This document shows positions 3,936-5,781 of a stretch of DNA of 5,781 nt, in pieces. Every line of letters starts with the position of its first letter. Within the stretch, counting starts at the first letter, position 1. Below the pieces are notes generated by a model that was not told the DNA's origin, searched no databases, and saw only the letters and a list, made by a program, of their open reading frames with translations. A program made the translations under genes and the position numbers. Source of the DNA: an uncultured Polyangiaceae bacterium (GTDB lineage Bacteria > Myxococcota_A > Polyangia > Polyangiales > Houyiibacteriaceae); NCBI GenBank assembly GCA_947259605.1, contig CAMYMX010000260.1, positions 1 to 5,781 of the forward strand, in the 5' to 3' direction.

Positions 3936-5781
3936 ATGGAAACAACTGCCGCTGCGCGCGTTCAGCCCAGTCCGCGTGAAACTCTGGACTCTGTGGTGAT
4001 TCGCTTCGCTGGTGACTCCGGCGATGGGATGCAACTCACTGGAAGTCAGTTCACGACCGCGACAGCAGACGCGGGAAACGACCTGGCGACGTTTCCTGAT
4101 TTTCCGGCGGAGATTCGCGCACCGGCGGGCACTACCTATGGAGTCTCGGGCTACCAGATTCAGTTTGCCTCGCACGACGTGCTGACTCCGGGTGACGCCC
4201 CCGACGTGCTGGTGGCCATGAACCCCGCCGCGCTCAAAGTGAACAGCGACGCGCTCAAGCGCGGCGGCCTACTGGTCGTCAACACCGGCGCATTCAGCTC
4301 GAACAACCTCAAGAAGGCCGGCTACGAGAGCAACCCGCTCGAAGACGGCTCGATGGATCGCTTTCGGATCTTGTCGCTCGACATCAACAAGATGACGCTC
4401 GACGCGGTCAAAGACGTCGGGCTCGGCGCAAAGGAGGCCAACCGCTGCAAAAACATGTGGACGCTTGGGCTCATGTATTGGCTCTTCGGTCGCGAACGCG
4501 ACCAGACCGTCGCCTGGCTCAAGAACAAGTTCGCGAAGAATCCCAAGGTCGCCGAGGCAAACATCGCCGCGCTCAACGCCGGCCATATCTATGGCGAAAA
4601 CGCGGATTTGCCTCACGGAATCCACGCCTATGAGGTGCCTGCCGCGCATCTCACGCCTGGCGAGTACCGAAACGTCAGCGGTAACGAAGCCACCGCCTGG
4701 GGGCTCGTCACCGGTGCACGTCTTGCCGGCCTGAACATGATGTACGGGTCGTACCCGATCACACCCGCCTCGAGCCTCCTGCACCAGTTGTCGCGCCTCA
4801 AGCATTTTGGCGTGACGACCTTTCAGGCCGAAGACGAAATCGCGGCGGTTGCCGCGGCCGTTGGCGCGAGCTTCGGCGGCTCGATCGGAGTGACGGGGAC
4901 CTCCGGGCCAGGCATTGCCTTGAAGTCCGAAACGATCGGTCTGGCGATTGCCGCCGAGCTCCCTTTGGTGATCGTCAACGTACAGCGAGGTGGACCGTCG
5001 ACGGGGCTGCCGACCAAAACGGAGCAGTCCGACCTCTTCCAGGCTGTCGTAGGGCGGAACGGCGACGCGCCGCTCGTGGTCTTGGCGGCTGCAACGCCGG
5101 GTGACTGCTACTACATGGCGATCGAAGCGGTGAGGATGGCCGTGAAATACATGACGCCGGTCATCCTGCTGACGGACGGCTATCTGGCGAACAGCGCGGA
5201 ACCATGGCCTCTGCCTGACCTTAACGCGCTGCGACCATTCCCGGTTCAGTTCCACCGCGACCCGGAGGGTTTCCATCCGTTCCTTCGAGACGAGCAAACC
5301 CATGCGCGCGTTTGGGCGGTTCCGGGAACGCCTGGCCTCGAGCACCGCATTGGCGGCCTCGAAAAGGACCGCACGACCGGACACATTTCATACGACCCGC
5401 ACAACCACCACAGGATGACCAAGATTCGTCACCAAAAGGTGGCTGGAATCGCCAGGGACATCGAGCAGGCAAAGGTCGACCAGGGCGAGGGTGAAGGCGA
5501 CTTGCTGGTGGTCGGCTGGGGCTCGACCTATGGCGCGATCAGTCAGGCCGTGCGGGTCCTCCGCGAGAGAGGTCATGACGTTTCTCACGTCCATCTCCGC
5601 AACATCTGGCCGCTCCCCGAAGGGCTTGGCGATCTACTTCGCTCCTTCAATAGCGTCTTGGTCCCAGAGCTGAACTTCGGGCAACTGACGATGCTGCTCC
5701 GGGCCGAATTCCTCGTCCCTGCCGAGAGCCTCACCCGAGTCACAGGACAGCCTTTCCGAGTCGCCGGCCTCGTCGAGTCGG
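3936..5781 (+). CDS. korA: 2-oxoglutarate (2-oxoacid):ferredoxin oxidoreductase, fused gamma-alpha subunit (3' end beyond window)
   Basis: 615 codons are visible with no stop before the right edge; family members are only slightly longer, so the gene is nearly complete. With a beta subunit (KorB, TPP and 4Fe-4S) it would oxidatively decarboxylate 2-oxoglutarate to succinyl-CoA, reducing ferredoxin, in the cytoplasm. Residues about 19-220 are the gamma domain (VIRFAGDSGDGMQLTG at 21-36, FPAEIRAPAGTTYG at 56-69). The alpha part follows: NVSGNEA (246-252), YPITPAS (273-279) with the YPITP substrate motif, QAEDEIAA (297-304), GTSGPG (321-326), RGGPSTGLPT (351-360), and a transketolase C-terminal-like domain from about 520 with VPELNFGQL (576-584). 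The gamma-alpha fusion is typical of KorA in aerobes; substrate preference for 2-oxoglutarate over other 2-oxoacids is inferred. The start is well bounded: a stop TAG at 3930-3932 lies in frame just upstream, and the ATG at 3936 is the first start codon. Only a weak AGAG precedes it. Confidence 0.93.
   Translation, partial: METTAAARVQPSPRETLDSVVIRFAGDSGDGMQLTGSQFTTATADAGNDLATFPDFPAEIRAPAGTTYGVSGYQIQFASHDVLTPGDAPDVLVAMNPAALKVNSDALKRGGLLVVNTGAFSSNNLKKAGYESNPLEDGSMDRFRILSLDINKMTLDAVKDVGLGAKEANRCKNMWTLGLMYWLFGRERDQTVAWLKNKFAKNPKVAEANIAALNAGHIYGENADLPHGIHAYEVPAAHLTPGEYRNVSGNEATAWGLVTGARLAGLNMMYGSYPITPASSLLHQLSRLKHFGVTTFQAEDEIAAVAAAVGASFGGSIGVTGTSGPGIALKSETIGLAIAAELPLVIVNVQRGGPSTGLPTKTEQSDLFQAVVGRNGDAPLVVLAAATPGDCYYMAIEAVRMAVKYMTPVILLTDGYLANSAEPWPLPDLNALRPFPVQFHRDPEGFHPFLRDEQTHARVWAVPGTPGLEHRIGGLEKDRTTGHISYDPHNHHRMTKIRHQKVAGIARDIEQAKVDQGEGEGDLLVVGWGSTYGAISQAVRVLRERGHDVSHVHLRNIWPLPEGLGDLLRSFNSVLVPELNFGQLTMLLRAEFLVPAESLTRVTGQPFRVAGLVES

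Noticed and set aside
4269..5384. 371-residue open frame on the - strand opposite korA
   Set aside because: It is an antisense shadow; the + strand frame carries every KorA motif through this stretch without a stop.

Overview
The window comes from a visibly GC-rich bacterial chromosome. A twin-arginine lipoprotein signal, a Sec-type signal peptide on a Cys-rich protein and an aerobe-style fused KorA all fit a high-GC Gram-negative. Myxococcota or a relative is my guess from general character only; no marker gene here fixes the taxon.

Left part (1-2205, + strand): a two-gene unit encodes a small Tat-exported lipoprotein of the gluconate 2-dehydrogenase subunit 3 type, followed 5 bp later by an FAD-dependent GMC oxidoreductase. 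The large subunit has no signal peptide and the small one does, so the likely arrangement is a periplasmic heterodimer in which the large subunit is exported by riding on the small one. A Cx5Cx3C cluster in the large subunit suggests an extra Fe-S centre. No cytochrome c partner is present in the window. A possible tail of a further upstream gene lies at the left edge.

Middle part (2206-3178): a convergent gene on the - strand encodes a secreted protein with six exact 9-residue CxxC repeats followed by a DUF4177-like domain. I consider this the most unusual gene here. Upstream of it is about 500 bp without a gene. That stretch is packed with repeats: three copies of a 36-bp element (two direct, one inverted), a 15-bp direct repeat, overlapping small hairpins, and a 59-bp interval with 12-bp perfect inverted arms. 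Two of the 36-bp copies face each other around this hairpin, giving a 191-bp unit that looks like a small non-autonomous repeat element.

Right part (3179-5781): trpF (phosphoribosylanthranilate isomerase, tryptophan biosynthesis, - strand) is divergent from korA (fused gamma-alpha subunit of 2-oxoglutarate/2-oxoacid:ferredoxin oxidoreductase, + strand). korA runs off the right edge nearly complete. Its TPP- and Fe-S-binding beta subunit would be expected just outside the window. These two are ordinary housekeeping genes and no functional link to the left part is evident.
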